Under the pieces are notes generated by a model. The model was not told the DNA's origin. It worked only from the letters and a program-made list of their open reading frames with translations, and did no database searches. From Cydia pomonella (lineage: Eukaryota; Arthropoda; Insecta; Lepidoptera; Tortricidae), in NCBI RefSeq assembly GCF_033807575.1, contig NC_084707.1, forward strand, positions 15,362,550 to 15,426,549: a DNA stretch of 64,000 bases, read 5' to 3'. Each line of letters begins with the position of its first letter. The stretch's first letter is position 1. The position numbers were made by a program, and so were the translations under genes. Positions 43,441 through 55,402 of this stretch are shown piece after piece.

Positions 43441-45352
43441 TGGATAAATTGTTTCGCTACCAGCTACCTATATGTACTTTAACGGGGCCGACTAGCGGTA
43501 TATTTAGAAGTAGATACTTCAAAGCGAACTAATCATCCTCAGTGTATTGTTATACATATATGTACAATTTGAACTACACCAGCTCGAAAAGACTCTCTTT
43601 GTTCCTTGAAATCAGTACGCAAAACTAAATTTTATCCTCCAGATATCCAAAATAATTTAGTTAATGCAAATTTTGATTTACTTACTTAAGGTTTAAAACT
43701 ATATTTTTAGGTTGAGTAGCTGCTTAAATGCACACAATTTTAAAGGTAAGTAAATACCCATTTAAAAGCATTATTTAAATGAATAAGAAAGTTTTGCAGC
43801 GAGGTACCGAAAGGCGGGTAATTTTCTTCATAGGAAATTTAGTTTTGTTGAACCCTGGGTCCAAAAAGTATGAAATAACATGAAAATAAAGCAGTTTTTG
43901 AGTTTTCGTAAAAAGTCTTTCCTTCTTAGTAAAAACACGTACAAAGTGCTGCGAAGATTCCCTTCTACTTGTTATCTTAATATCCCCATTCAAGGCTGCC
44001 GATAACGGGTAACTACTAACTACGGAATCCTATACTGAGCATGACCCGATATGCTCACCAGTTTTTATATTTACCTACATACCTATCTATAGAAAACTCC
44101 TCTATCTATAGAAAACTAGCCTTTAAATAAAATACATTGACAGGCATATTGATTGCGCAGTGAACTTTAACCTTTATCATAGCCCTAGCCAAGATACCAG
44201 GCGAGATTCCATTGTGTTACAGAACCAGTTACTTTTATCGATTTATCGAAACCATTTCATACAGTGGAGGAATAAGGGAGCTTACGTCATGTAAATTTGC
44301 AACGATGACAACCTTCGTACTTTAGTGTATAGGAATATCAATCGCTATTAAATATTCGAACCCCAGATCTGATTATTCCAAATAGGGTTCCAAATAACCC
44401 CACGCAACGAAGTTTTTCAAATAAAGTGCGCACACACATTGGTTAGCCCCAGGGTTCCATCAATAAACACTTTCCGTCACTTTCTGATTGGCTAAGATAT
44501 AAAGTGACAACACAAGACTTATGGTGGCCTGTGGCCATAAATTCTATGAATGTTGTGCTACCGGGCATCCGTGATTCATTCACTTACTCGCGACTTCTTT
44601 CGCGTGGATTTTAGTGGTCGTAACGTAACTCTACCTTCTTATTTTACTGTTCTAACACTTATGCTAGTAATAGTTATATGAAAAATCTGAAAATAAATAC
44701 CTACCTTATTATTTTTAATTAATTAATACTAGCATTAATTTTCTTACTTAATAGGGCTAGGATTAAAAGAACACAATTTCGCGATAAAATATTTCATCCC
44801 CTTTTGGCGCCTTCAAGGAGAGTTAAGAGGAAAAAAATAAAAAGTTGCAAATTACTAGCTAGTCTACAAATATTATACACTCATAAAAACTCACAACCCG
44901 CTTCCCCTAGGCGGCTAACCTAAATTTGCATGATGTTATTTATTTCTAGCATCAGTAGTTATTGCTCTGGGTTATTTACATATCAGTCAGTCAAGTTTTT
45001 ATATCCAATATGTACCCACACTATCAACCGTCCAACATATTGATCGGAATACATATCCTATTTACATAACTACGATTAATAGCATCTAACACAAAGAGAA
45101 CCTATGTTATTGGAACTTATAAAACGCATGACGTTTTGCTTATCGTCATTTAATTTTTATGATCAATCACACATAACTAAGCAGGTACCTGATTTAGGTA
45201 ATTGTATTACTCTTGTACTATCGCGTTACTTATAATAATTAAACATACTAGGCCACTGCTATTAAATCCCTATTTTATTTATTTATGGGTAATTTTTCTT
45301 ACGCTTTAATTAACGATTTACATTGATAGTTTATTGAAAAATTGTTTTTAGG
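43441..45352. other. No gene; weak repeat traces
   Basis: 43570-43690 resembles the caccagctcgaaaag segment at 51225-51330. The rest is AT-rich with no recognised coding or RNA feature. Confidence 0.5.
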
Positions 45353-45720
45353 GTTCTGTACCCCAAAAGGAAAATAGCGGTACCATAAGTGTAATAAACT
45401 CGTCCATCTGTCTGTACATGTTCGTCTGTCACAGTCTATATGCTCCAAAACTATTGGGCCAATAAAGTTGAAATTTGGTACCTAAATCCAAAGACGGACG
45501 AGTACAATAAATCAATGGATTTGTAATATGACGGCCATTTTTAGGAGGTAGAAATTAGAAAATAAAAATTAAAGTTTTGCAAACTCTGTCAAATGCAAAT
45601 TATATTTTGCAAATTATGTATATCAATTGAAAGGGCTTATATGAGGATTTCAAATCATTTTAATACAGATATTTTTGAAAAAAAGTATTAAAGAAAATAT
45701 ACGAAAATTGACCACCCCCG
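45353..45720 (+). repeat. Degraded 'agggttccgta' family repeat
   Basis: Starts agggttctgtaccccaaaagg and continues with tccatctgtctgtacatg and ttgaaatttggtacc, matching the layout of the repeats at 32.8 and 38.9 kb. The 3' end is lost. Confidence 0.65.
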
Positions 45721-46137
45721 TCTTATGTCCAAAACTACTACATAGGTAGACCTACTTTAAACTTATAAAAAATGCAGAAAATTGTTCATTAGTCATAGGT
45801 TACAGTAAAAGCTATAAGTCCGGTTTTAAAATACAATTAGAATCAACTTACCTACCGAAAAACCTTTAATCTTTCTTCCTACAAATGAGGACGTCACTGT
45901 TTTTTGTTTAACTCTGTTTTAATAACTAACAAATACAACTGCCAACAATCTGTCATCGTTCGTGACATTGACACATGTTTTATGATTTTCTGGAACGCAG
46001 TTAAAAATCGCAGTACCAATAGCTATCTAAACATAAATATAATTAATATTTTACTCACCACAAAGCGTTGTCACGAAGCAGCACTGACCTTAACCAACAC
46101 TGGTTTATGCGCCAAATTATAGCCGATCACAATAATT
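45721..46137. other. Nothing recognised
   Basis: AT-rich. The 72-codon frame at 45904-46122 has no known motif. Confidence 0.5.
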
Positions 46138-46290
46138 CGCGTGGCGGGTGTTAGCCGCCCTATGTGTGTCCCGCGACGACGGGCAGTCAATGCGGAAGCT
46201 GGTCTGCCCGAATGGGGCCGGGATGCGTCGCGGGCGCGCCGCTGTCCGCGTCGCCTGCATGCGTCATCGATGCATTTGTATATGCGGCGG
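46138..46290. other. CpG-rich island, about 150 bp
   Basis: cgcgacgacggg, gcgtcgcgggcgcgccgc and similar. Three overlapping plus-strand frames are open here, again composition-driven; none has a recognised domain. Confidence 0.4.
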
Positions 46291-46470
46291 TTTGCAAAAC
46301 TGTATCAAATACATATCGACAAAAGACAACGCAAGAAAGTCTTTAGAACCCGATGATGAATATAATTAAGAAGGAAAAAACTGCTTCGTTACTAAAAACT
46401 GACCGAAAAGACAAAATATGTATACAAGTATAGGACTATATGTGCATGAGCAAACTTACATGGGAAAATA

Positions 46471-47777
46471 GGGTAACAGCACCAGTGGCCAGCCAGGGAC
46501 CAGTAGTCAGCCTTTTAAGTCGTTTATTGGTCATAAATATCTGGTATATTCGATTAAACAAATCGCGTGTAGTCAAATAGGAGCTCTGATTCCTTATACG
46601 TTAATACGTAACGCGGCAGGTGCGGTGAGGTATCGGAGAGAGGAAATATACTCGTTCATAAAGGTGATGTTTGTTGACGAGAGCTGGAGTGTCATGTCCG
46701 CCATATTTTTTACTGCACGTGGTGTTCTTTTAACGCGTGAGAAAAAATATGTTTTAATATAAAAATTTACTGTTTTTTGTTAATGATGGGTTTATTGGTT
46801 AGTTTATCTATTAAATTGCGTTATATTTAAATAGAAATATCAATATTTAACTTATAAATTGAGGAGGTTGACCACTGGATACCACTTTTTAACAAAAAAT
46901 CCAGTGCCCAGCCTCCCGCGGCTGACTTTCGGGTTATTAGTTATTTTTTATATTTTCGATCCAATGCGACCGTTAGGACCGTTACATTTACATTTTCAAA
47001 TTTAGTAAGGCATGTCTCAGTCAATTTAAAGTAAAACCCAGTAGTCAGCCGCATTTGAAATAACGTTTTAATGCGGCTGACCACTGGGTTTCACGGATCC
47101 AGTACTCAGCCATTATCTTCCTTGGTACGTCGCTGCCAAATATTATGAACTTTAACTCATTTAAATAAGGTTCAAAAGTGTATACATACTTTTGTTGAGA
47201 AATATTCCAATATCTAACGGACCCCTGCACGGGTTTCACCAGCATATAACCGATTTTAAAAATAATGAATTATATTCAATAAACAGATTCATTAATAAAA
47301 AATAAGAAGATAAATACAGTGTTTATTAGTTTGCAAGAATAATTTTAAATACCTATGGCCTACAAATTTCGTGGCATGAGAATTTTACTTATACGAGTAT
47401 AGGTACCTAGACCTACCTATACTCTAGCTTCCTACCTAGGAATGATAAATATTATAATATCGTTAACTTTAATACAAATAATAGTATTTATTATTTCATT
47501 GTTATTAATAGTTTATAAGGGCTGAGTACTGGGTACACAAATGCTGCTTACTGGATTTTAGAGGCTGACTACTGGAGAAAAGTGCCATTTTTTGTTTAAT
47601 CATAATTATAGATATTATAAAGAGGATTGTTATTTTTTGACATACTTTATATCAAAACTATAATAAACACTTGATCTAACCATGTCATGCGTTTATTTAT
47701 CCGACTAATCCTGTAGAAACGTCGAGAGTACAAACTTTAAAAATGCGTTATAAGGCTGACTACTGGTGCCTTTACCC
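46471..47777. mobile_element. 1.3-kb non-autonomous TIR element with about a dozen copies of its terminal motif
   Basis: Ends agggtaacagcaccagtggc and its inverted counterpart ending gtgcctttaccct match at 21 of 25 positions, with TA directly outside each end. The terminal motif ccagtagtcagcc / ggctgactactgg recurs about 12 times inside in both orientations: near 46481, 46500, 46866, 46901, 46917, 47037, 47075, 47099, 47520, 47543, 47563 and 47754. The pair 47037-47088 is a hairpin. No transposase frame. Confidence 0.75.
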
Positions 47778-48107
47778 TAGTACAATTCTGAATGATTTTC
47801 TGTTTACGGTATTAATTTCACAAATCAATTTAAAATATATACACAATAGGCATCTTAAAAATTTAAAATCTACTTGTAAAAATCTTAACGTAAATTAAAA
47901 ACTAACAAACACAAAAACTATTAACAAAATTCGCCTCGCATCCCTTCAGATACATAGGAGCCCAATTCGCTCGCCGCGTTGCCACATTGGACCGCGAAGG
48001 ACCACCTTTGCATAAGGAACCCCCCGAAGCGAGGTTCATGACTACTCTCTCTCAAATGTCTACCACGAGTAATTGAATATGAATTTATGTTATTATTAAT
48101 TTAGCCT
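47778..48107. other. No gene recognised
   Basis: A GC patch at 47960-48030 lies upstream of the LINE remnant and may be part of it. Confidence 0.4.
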
Positions 48108-48240
48108 AGAATATTCCACCAGGCAAAAGCCTCCCTCCTTCCCACGCATCCCGCTCTTGACCCGTCTCCCACCAATTCCTGTAAAAGGCTTCGAGGTCAT
48201 CTCGTCATCGTCATCGAGGTCTGCCGTGACCCCGGGTTCT
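48108..48240 (-). pseudogene. Decayed LINE ORF2 C-terminal tail
   Basis: Minus-strand translation gives RGHGRPR, a stop, then RDDLEAFYRNWWETGQERDA, W-E-G-G. G-R-P-x...W-x-D-D-L-x-A-F...W-W-x-x-A-Q-x-R-x-x-W is the closing motif of an insect LINE protein. Stops and frame slips mark it as dead. Confidence 0.7.
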
Positions 48241-49090
48241 ATTTGCTTGAACTCAATTGGTAAAATCAGTTTACATGTATTTGATAACAAACATAAAGCT
48301 ACAGCTAGTGTAGCTTTATGTTACAAGCTACAACTAGTAGTAAGTACTACTTAATTGGAATATCTTGCAAAAAATCGTATGAGCCCAGTACAGTCCAGTG
48401 CCGGCTTAACATAATTTTACAAAGGATGACAGGCATGCCAAGGATCTTACAAAAAAAATGCTAAAAAGAATACGGGGCCTTGTTCAGTCTAATATTCCGT
48501 AGCTGGTCAACCATCATAGGCCAACTTAAATAAAACGCAAAAGGGAATAAATACTTTAACGGCATTTACGAGTACCTACGCGCTTTTACTAACAAGGGAG
48601 AACTTTTTACGACGGTTCAACGAACATGTTCAAAAGAGTTTTTATTGTAAGTCCTTTACCTTCAAATTTTGGATCTACAGTTCAACAGTTGGAGAATAAT
48701 AAAGGTTTGGGACACCTTTTCACAGTGATTACTCTTTTTTTTATAAATTGTAAGTATCGAGACTAAACCTTAATTTTCATATGAAGATAAAAAGTAATTT
48801 AATTCGCATACTTACTATATTTGTACTTATTTTGGTAACTAAATGTATTCATTAAGTAGGTACTTAAAAACTGTGTGTTTGTAATAACTATGCAAAAACA
48901 AAGCTAAATTTAACCCACTAGTTCGTTTATGAGCAACAAAACCATAAACAGTTGGAAATAGAGATGTATTAATAGACCGCACTTGTAAGTAGACAGGTTA
49001 CCTACTGCAACCCTAGTGCACGTAATAAATCGCCGAACGTTCGTTGAGATGGGGAAAACGAAAAAACAGATTGTAATTGTTTAGAAGTTG
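48241..49090. other. Nothing recognised
   Basis: Contains a small palindrome aaagctacagctagtgtagcttt (48295-48317). Confidence 0.5.
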
Positions 49091-49160
49091 CAATACAATA
49101 CAAATCCTCTTTATTGTACATTTGTACAACCTCTAAATAAAGGCCCTGGTAGAATAAGAG
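49091..49160 (-). repeat. LINE 3'-end fragment
   Basis: caatacaatacaaatcctctttattg followed by tacaacctctaaataaag: the same tail as 19465-19600, truncated. Confidence 0.65.
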
Positions 49161-49244
49161 AACATCTTGATTTTTTCTCATGATATGCCACGTCATTAGC
49201 GAGTGCTATACTAAATTTCAGAATTCGCCTCTTCTAATTAAAAA

Positions 49245-50880
49245 AAAATTAATGATTATTTGAAATAAACGGAAATAATTTATTTCCATTTCGATGGAAC
49301 GAATTCGTTCGTGTTTTACACGTGTGGTATACTTGTTAAATGTCATTATAAACAGGTTAACACTCCATACAAAAAACACAGGTGTCAATATACATATTTC
49401 GATGTTTTTTGGACCCACCTCTGATGGAAAGCTACAAATTTTGATTTCGCAAACGGTATTATGGTTTATTAATGATGGATTTAATTACATCAAAGGGACT
49501 TACTGTGGATTGGGGTTACTTTGATCAATTTCAAAATTAATATGTAATTATCTCCCCGAATATGGAATCTAAAAAATCTGTCGATTTCACTAATAATACA
49601 TTTTATATTTTTTATGTATCTCTTGAAATAAAATAGAAAAGTGGTGATCAACTTTAAACTGAACTTGGGGTTACTTTGATACCCCCCTTTTTTTCGACGG
49701 AATTCGATAATTACCCCATTTAGTAAAACTTCAAAACATTAAAAAAAATCCGTTCACAGATTTAGGATTTATAAGGATTTTTGTGTATTTGGGGTTACTT
49801 TGACAAAGGAAAACAAGGATAGTTTAAGAAAAATTAACTTTATTTCAAAACAGTGTCATATTTTAGTTATTTATGTTCAGAAGCATAATTATTGAACAAT
49901 AAAAAGTTATCAAACTTTATCAACAATATGTAATCGACAACACCACGATGTTCGGATACTTGGCGTATCGACAGCCTGGCTTCTTCTGTCACAGGTTTAA
50001 AACTTTTTCATAGTAGTAGTAGTTCCGATATGCTTGGGAAACTAATAGTTTTTTAAATGATCGAGGCATTATTCTAAAACAATAAAACAAAAATCTGTTA
50101 AGAAATCATTAATTAACTATATAATCATTAAACAAACTATATTTCGCGGGGTGACATTGATCAGTGATCAAAGTAAACCCTTAGAAGCGATTAATGACAC
50201 CCCATGCTACAAAATCCGAAAAAATACAAATGGCCGCCATGATTATGATTTGCAACAAGCTCGATGTTATAGGCCGATACATGCCTGATTTAATGATTTA
50301 CAATAAATGTATGTATTTACTATATAGAACATAGTACATTAGAAGTTATACAGGCTATTAAAAGTACACAAAACTAATACATATTTTAATTTTTTCTCAT
50401 CGGTCGACGTGGTTAATCCCTCGAACATAAATCACAAACTGGCAGTGACGTTCGAGCTAGCCAACCGTAAAAAAAAATATCCAAAAGATGCGTTTAGAAA
50501 GCATAATATTTGAGTTTGAACCTGAGGTAAAGTTTTTATCAAAGTAAACCCATGAATCAAAGTAACCCCAATCCACGTACCAGTTTTTAAATAAGTTCAT
50601 CATGATGCACCAATGTGAAAAAACTTGAATTAAACATATGTTATAGCAGATGAAAAGGGGTATTATTAATAAAAAAATGAGATGTCTGTTTTAAAAGTTA
50701 TAAAATAAAGTCTGAAAAATATTGACACATGTATTTTTCTTTTTTTATATGCAGTGTTAACCTGTTTATAATGACATATTGCATGTCAAAACTAAGTGTA
50801 CCACATGTGTAAAACACGAAAGAATTCGTTATATTGACACGGAAATAATCATAAAAAAAATAAACTAACATTTATCTTAT
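49245..50880. mobile_element. About 1.6-kb inverted-repeat element with repeated 'ggggttactttgat' motif
   Basis: Outer arms (49298-49363 and about 50755-50838) share acgaattcg, tcgtgttttacac and atgtcattataaacagg plus ttaacac in inverted order. An inner 21-base perfect inverted pair lies at 49505-49525 and 50556-50576. Its core ggggttactttgat recurs at 49512, 49667, 49791 and (variant) 50148 forward, and at 50167, 50538 and 50556 reversed. No transposase frame found. Confidence 0.75.
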
Positions 50881-51000
50881 TTTTACTATATATTCAAAAA
50901 TAAAAAGAGATTAAGACGTGACACATCATCAGAAACAAATCAGGCTGAAAAGCTATTAAGGCACAAGATGTTCCCTTTTCAAGGCCCTGCCACGGCAGGA

Positions 51001-51070
51001 AACACACATACATAATACATAAAGACAGAGGAAAACAATAAGCGGCTTTATCAAACAGATCGCTGTTCCA
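51001..51070 (-). repeat. LINE 3'-end fragment, middle part
   Basis: cacacatacataatacataaagacagagg...cggctttatc...agatcgctg corresponds to the middle of 19465-19600. It joins directly to the MITE arm at 51071. Confidence 0.6.
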
Positions 51071-51183
51071 GCGGTGGCAGCATGGTTCCAATTTTATCAC
51101 TTGTCACTAAGCCTGTCACTTTCCCGCCTACATACTTGTTAGAATGTGACAGGCATGGTGACAAATGACAAAGAGCCGATCTT
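51071..51183. mobile_element. Single arm of the 27256-27540 palindromic MITE
   Basis: gcatggttccaattttatcac, cttgtcactaagcctgtcac, catacttgttagaatgtgac and agagccgatcttagc match one arm of the palindrome. The second arm is missing. It keeps the gtcac stretch lost from the left arm at 27.28 kb. Confidence 0.85.
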
Positions 51184-51196
51184 AGCTCCACAGATA

Positions 51197-51350
51197 ACTT
51201 TTAGGTAGTGGAGATTGATTATATTAATTTTCACCCCACCAGCTCGAAAAGGTTTTCTTTTATATTCAAAAACAGATGAGAAAGCTGCATTTTATCTACA
51301 AGAGTGGCAAAGTAACTTGATGCAAATTTTGAGTTGATACCTCATGTTGA
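51197..51350 (-). repeat. Fragment of the 'caccaacgcgagga' repeat end
   Basis: tttcaccccaccagctcgaaaagg, then agtggcaaagtaacttgatgc, is the reverse-oriented form of the block ending at 27240. Confidence 0.6.
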
Positions 51351-51454
51351 CTGGTAGAATTCTTTTAACAATATATGTAATGAACAATACATTTTTATAA
51401 ACAAAATAGGTATGTTCCTTTTTAATAAGTTACACTTATTGTTTTGGAGTTTTC

Positions 51455-51602
51455 TATACTACGTCGGTGGCAAATAAGCATACAGCTCGCCTAATGGTAA
51501 TAAATCTCCGTAGCCTATGTCCGCCTGCAACTCCAGATGAGTTACATGCGCGTGTCCGACCCTAACAGTCCCCACCCTCGTTGAGCTCGCCGTATTTACC
51601 TA
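51455..51602 (+). repeat. 'Tactacgtcggtgg' interspersed repeat, copy 2
   Basis: Shares tactacgtcggtggcaaa, taatggtaa, ctccagatgagttacatgcg and accctcgttgagctc with 41401-41600. More diverged and shorter. Confidence 0.8.
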
Positions 51603-51834
51603 AAACCAATTTTGTGCACAATTTTTATATTTTATTAAACTGCAACAATACAATTATTAAAAATGTTAATTTTTAACTTTGAATAACGTTAGTTTGCATA
51701 TTTATCTTTACAGGGTGCAATCGTTAAGTGCTTTCGATGTCAGTTTAATTTTTTTAAATCTGTTTTATTTACGTAATAATCGCATGTAAACACTTCACGA
51801 TTACACCCTATATACTCGTATATAAACGCCTGTA

Positions 51835-52000
51835 TCCTAACTAACTGACTGATTCATCAACGCAGAGCCGAAACTACAGCTAGAGAGTTGAAACTTGCAC
51901 ACACACTAGGTTGCATGTATAAAGAGTATAAGAGAAGCGATTTTGAATTCAATCGTTAAAGGAGTTAGAAAGGGATTTGAACGTATGTTTTGCTTTCAAG
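51835..52000 (+). repeat. 'Ctaactaactgactgattc' repeat
   Basis: cctaactaactgactgattc, agctagagagttgaaacttg and gttagaaagggatttgaacg follow in an order I recall from a dispersed lepidopteran repeat. Only one copy is in the window. Confidence 0.4.
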
Positions 52001-52037
52001 TTTTTTTTTTAACTATGAACTTGAAACTTCGTGATCA

Positions 52038-52228
52038 GTACCCCTAGTGTAAATTTGATCGACATCATAACGTGACGAACGCGTTTGCGTTAAGTCTCAT
52101 TTTGTATAGGATTTTGAGTTTCCAAAACGTCCCGCTTGACGCGCTCTTTCTAAATCCAATACAAAATGAGACTAAACGCAAACGCGTACGTCACGTTTCG
52201 AAATCGAATTTATTTACACTAGGGGTAC
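52038..52228. mobile_element. 191-bp foldback MITE
   Basis: gtacccctagtgtaaat (52038-52054) and atttacactaggggtac (52212-52228) close a stem that continues inward through aacgtgacg, gcgtttgcg and agtctcattttgta and their complements. Arms about 72 bases, loop about 45. Confidence 0.9.
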
Positions 52229-52658
52229 AGGTATTCTATTAAAACAGAAGAAAAGTAATTTCAGCGTTCCTGGAAATTCATCCCCTAAAGGGGTTAAAAA
52301 TTTGATGAAAGTTTGTATGGCGATCAAGTTGTGTTGTTAGGTTGAAAGTTCTAATAATTTCAGCGTTTTTCAACGGGAACGCTTTGACTAGGGACTTGAA
52401 ATGAGTAGGAAGAGAAAATATTAAAAAGTACGAAAAATAATTTAAGTGCTGTTGATTTTTTTTAAGGGATTGATAGTGTGTTTTAGAAAGTGTGATTGTG
52501 TGGTAGTTGTAATTAAAGGATAAACTATAAAATAATGTAATGTTATATAAACGTTTGTTGCAGACACAGTCCATAATATGCACAACAAATTAATAATGGG
52601 TACAATGTTTTTGTTCAAAATATTAACTACAATACCTACTTCTTTATTTATTTACAAT
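52229..52658. other. Nothing recognised
   Basis: AT-rich. The 101-codon minus-strand frame (52278-52583) shows no recognised motif. Confidence 0.5.
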
Positions 52659-52679
52659 ACTCGTGTATTAAACAAAAGT

Positions 52680-53012
52680 GAAGCGCTGGTGGCCTAGCGG
52701 TAAAAGCGTGCTACTTGCAATCTGGAGGTCGCGGGTTCAAACCCCGGCTCGTACCAATGAGTTTTTCGGAATTTATGTACGAAATATCATTTGATATTTA
52801 CCAGTCGCTTTTCGGTGAAGGAAAACATCGTGAGGAAATCGGACTAATCCCAACAAGGCTTAGTTTATCCTCTGGGTTGGAAGGTCAGATGGCAGTCGCT
52901 TTCGTAAAAACTAGTGCCTACGCCACATCTTGGGATTAGTTGTCAAGCTGACCCCAGGCTCCCATAAGCCGTGGCAAAATGCCGGGACAACGCGAGGAAG
53001 AAGAAGAAGAAG
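52680..53012 (+). mobile_element. tRNA-derived SINE, family B, copy 2
   Basis: Same head (A box tggcctagcggtaaaagcg, B box gcgggttcaaaccc), body and (gaa)n tail as 21880-22208. Flanking direct repeats beginning actcgtgtat and ending aaacaaaa (52659-52678 and 53013-53030, one-base indel) mark the target duplication. Confidence 0.92.
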
Positions 53013-53030
53013 ACTCGTGTATAAACAAAA

Positions 53031-54221
53031 AAATATATATATTTTTATCCGGTATATACATTTTTTGAATTTCCAACTCGTGAGCAAGCTACGTATAGCC
53101 ACCGGTTTGGTATACAATGTATAATATTATACATAACAACGTTTGGACATTTGGCCGACGAGTTCATTTTCAGTAGTGGCTATGTAGGCGAAATCATTGT
53201 CGAGTTCAATGCGGCCGGTCGTCTGGTCAGTAGGATATGTGCTTCACCTAAATATTTGTACCTACAAGTTATTGAGCTAAATGTGCTGTTATTTCGTCTT
53301 TTGTACAGTTCAACTCTCATATTTTTTTGTTAAACGCAGTATTTGTATGTGTTGCCAGAGGCATGTTTTCTGTAAGCATTTAACAATTTCGTCTGCTGGT
53401 ATTGAGTTAGGGATAACTGGAAGTGTTTGTTGAAAATCTGAGAGTATAAAAGCTTCGAATAGTCCACAATGTCGCAAAATATTAGAGTATTTTCTGGAAC
53501 GTTCCACAATGATCTGGGATGCTCCCGAACATTCCAGAATGTTCTGGAATGTTGAGGAATGCTTTCTAATACTCTCGATATTTCTGGACGGTTCTAAAAA
53601 TGTAGCTAAAAACAAAACAACTGCTTCTGGGTCTCAGGAGGCTAGAGGGTGAAACTTTCAGTCCTTATATCTTCATAAGCACACCCTTCAGGTAAAACAG
53701 GAACCTTCTTCATGGACGGGAGATCGAGGGTTACCGCACCATATAACTCCCTTGATCGTACCGGGACTCATTCCTGAGTTTTAGCGGCACGCACATTGTA
53801 CACTTTCTTTTATAATATTGAATAATGATGATTCGCTTACTACATAAGTATTTAAACTTGTGTGGTTATTATAATGCTAAGTAGGTATGTTAAAATATGT
53901 TAGTAAAGTTTATATAGGACGTTTAAAATCAGACGCGCTTGTGGGTCACATCCGACCTCTTGATCCTGATCACCTAACATAAAGCACATCATGTTGGTTT
54001 ATTTGGTGTGATTATGGTTTTAGGTTCATATTTTTAAAGGATTTCCTTTAGCAATACGTTATCATAAACTATATAAGGCCTGCGACGTGTAATTAATACG
54101 TTATATTATTTCCTACAAACTACTCCGCCCTAATATTAATGTACGACCCGAAACTATTTATGAACCTTTTTAAGGGACGCGATCATTCTACTACTTATAC
54201 AGATGTTTAAATCCAATTAAC
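53031..54221. other. No gene; reiterated 'attcca/ttctgga' patch
   Basis: 53480-53600 repeats ttctggaacgttccacaatg-type strings (gttccaca, cattccag, ttctggaatgtt) at least six times in both orientations, a short heat-shock-element-like nGAAnnTTCn pattern. Otherwise AT-rich. Confidence 0.45.
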
Positions 54222-54503
54222 GGCCGTATTCGAAGAATGAAATACGGAAAAGATAAGATAACGATAAGGTCTGGTTTACATAAGTTCTCAATTAGATATC
54301 GTTTGTATGTCGTATAATTGACAGAAGCAGCACGATTCGGGCCACCAATGTCACTTTGACGTTAGAAATATCGTAAATAGATCTTACTGAGATCACAGCA
54401 GAATCGAAATAAACGTCAATTTTGATATATCGTTTACTTATCGATCTTTTCAATCTCTTTCCAAGATCTTAAGCATCTCTTAATCATTCTTCGAATCGGG
54501 CCC
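54222..54503. mobile_element. MITE, 'ggcccgattcgaagaat' TIRs, copy 1
   Basis: Ends ggccgtattcgaagaatga and tcattcttcgaatcgggccc are inverted repeats. An internal acgattcgggccac near 54330 suggests a partial second element inside. Confidence 0.75.
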
Positions 54504-54608
54504 AATGTTAATATTTTATTCACCTTAATCGGTTTCATACAGCTGTAATTAGCGATCGGTAAATTTCATTTGATTTTCATGTCAGCCTAACTAGTCTAAA
54601 CTAAAGTT

Positions 54609-54854
54609 ACGGTCCGATTGAACTCTAATATACGTTAAAAATTTGCTAAAGATACGATATGGATTGGATATGTCAGTGTTAAAAATGACGTTTCTTTAGA
54701 CAAAGCGTCACTTTTGATACTGATATATTCTTAACTTCTCAACGCTTATTACTAAGTAATTAATTTATGTTCTCATAATAAGTGAATTGTTAAATATATC
54801 CAATCCATATCGTATCTTTATGTTTGACGTATCTTAAAATTCGAATCGGGCCGT
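54609..54854. mobile_element. MITE with 'acggtccgattg' ends and a 23-bp inner inverted repeat
   Basis: Outer ends acggtccgatt and aatcgggccgt. Inner arms aagatacgatatggattgg and ccaatccatatcgtatctt are fully complementary. The 3' end resembles the neighbouring element's. Confidence 0.8.
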
Positions 54855-55308
54855 TAGTTAAAGGAATCGACAAAACCTTACAGTTACAGCTAAAATGAAT
54901 AATTAGTGTTTATTTATGCCTAACGTGAACACATTCGACAATGTCATCTTAGGTAACAAACTTACCTTTAATTTATTGTCATTTAAATTCCTGTAACGAA
55001 ATTATAAATGAATAGAAATAAGGACGGAAATATCCGATACGACTTTCAAGCGACGATTGAGAAACTTATTGCGGACAAGCCATTATATTCAATAAGTAAA
55101 TATTTTGACCTAAAAGTATGATTTAATTTTGTATTTATGAGATTGTTGTTGTTTCTCATTGAATTTATTTTCAATAATATTTTATCTTTGCTTTTGTGTA
55201 AATTCTGGCTTGACGATCCTTTTCAGGTGAAAATATCCATTTTATAATTATTGCAATGAAGCTATCTGGATTTATGAAACTGATTAAGGCAAATAAAATA
55301 TTAACATT

Positions 55309-55402
55309 GGGCCCGATTCGAAGAATGATTAAGAGATGCTTAAGATCTTGGAAAGAGATTGAAAAGATCGATAACTAAACGATATATCAAAATTGACGAT
55401 AA
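55309..55402. mobile_element. Arm of the 54222-54503 MITE in inverse orientation
   Basis: gggcccgattcgaagaatg, agagatgcttaagatcttgg and gatatatcaaaattgacg are the reverse complement of 54411-54503. The opposite end is not found. Confidence 0.8.
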
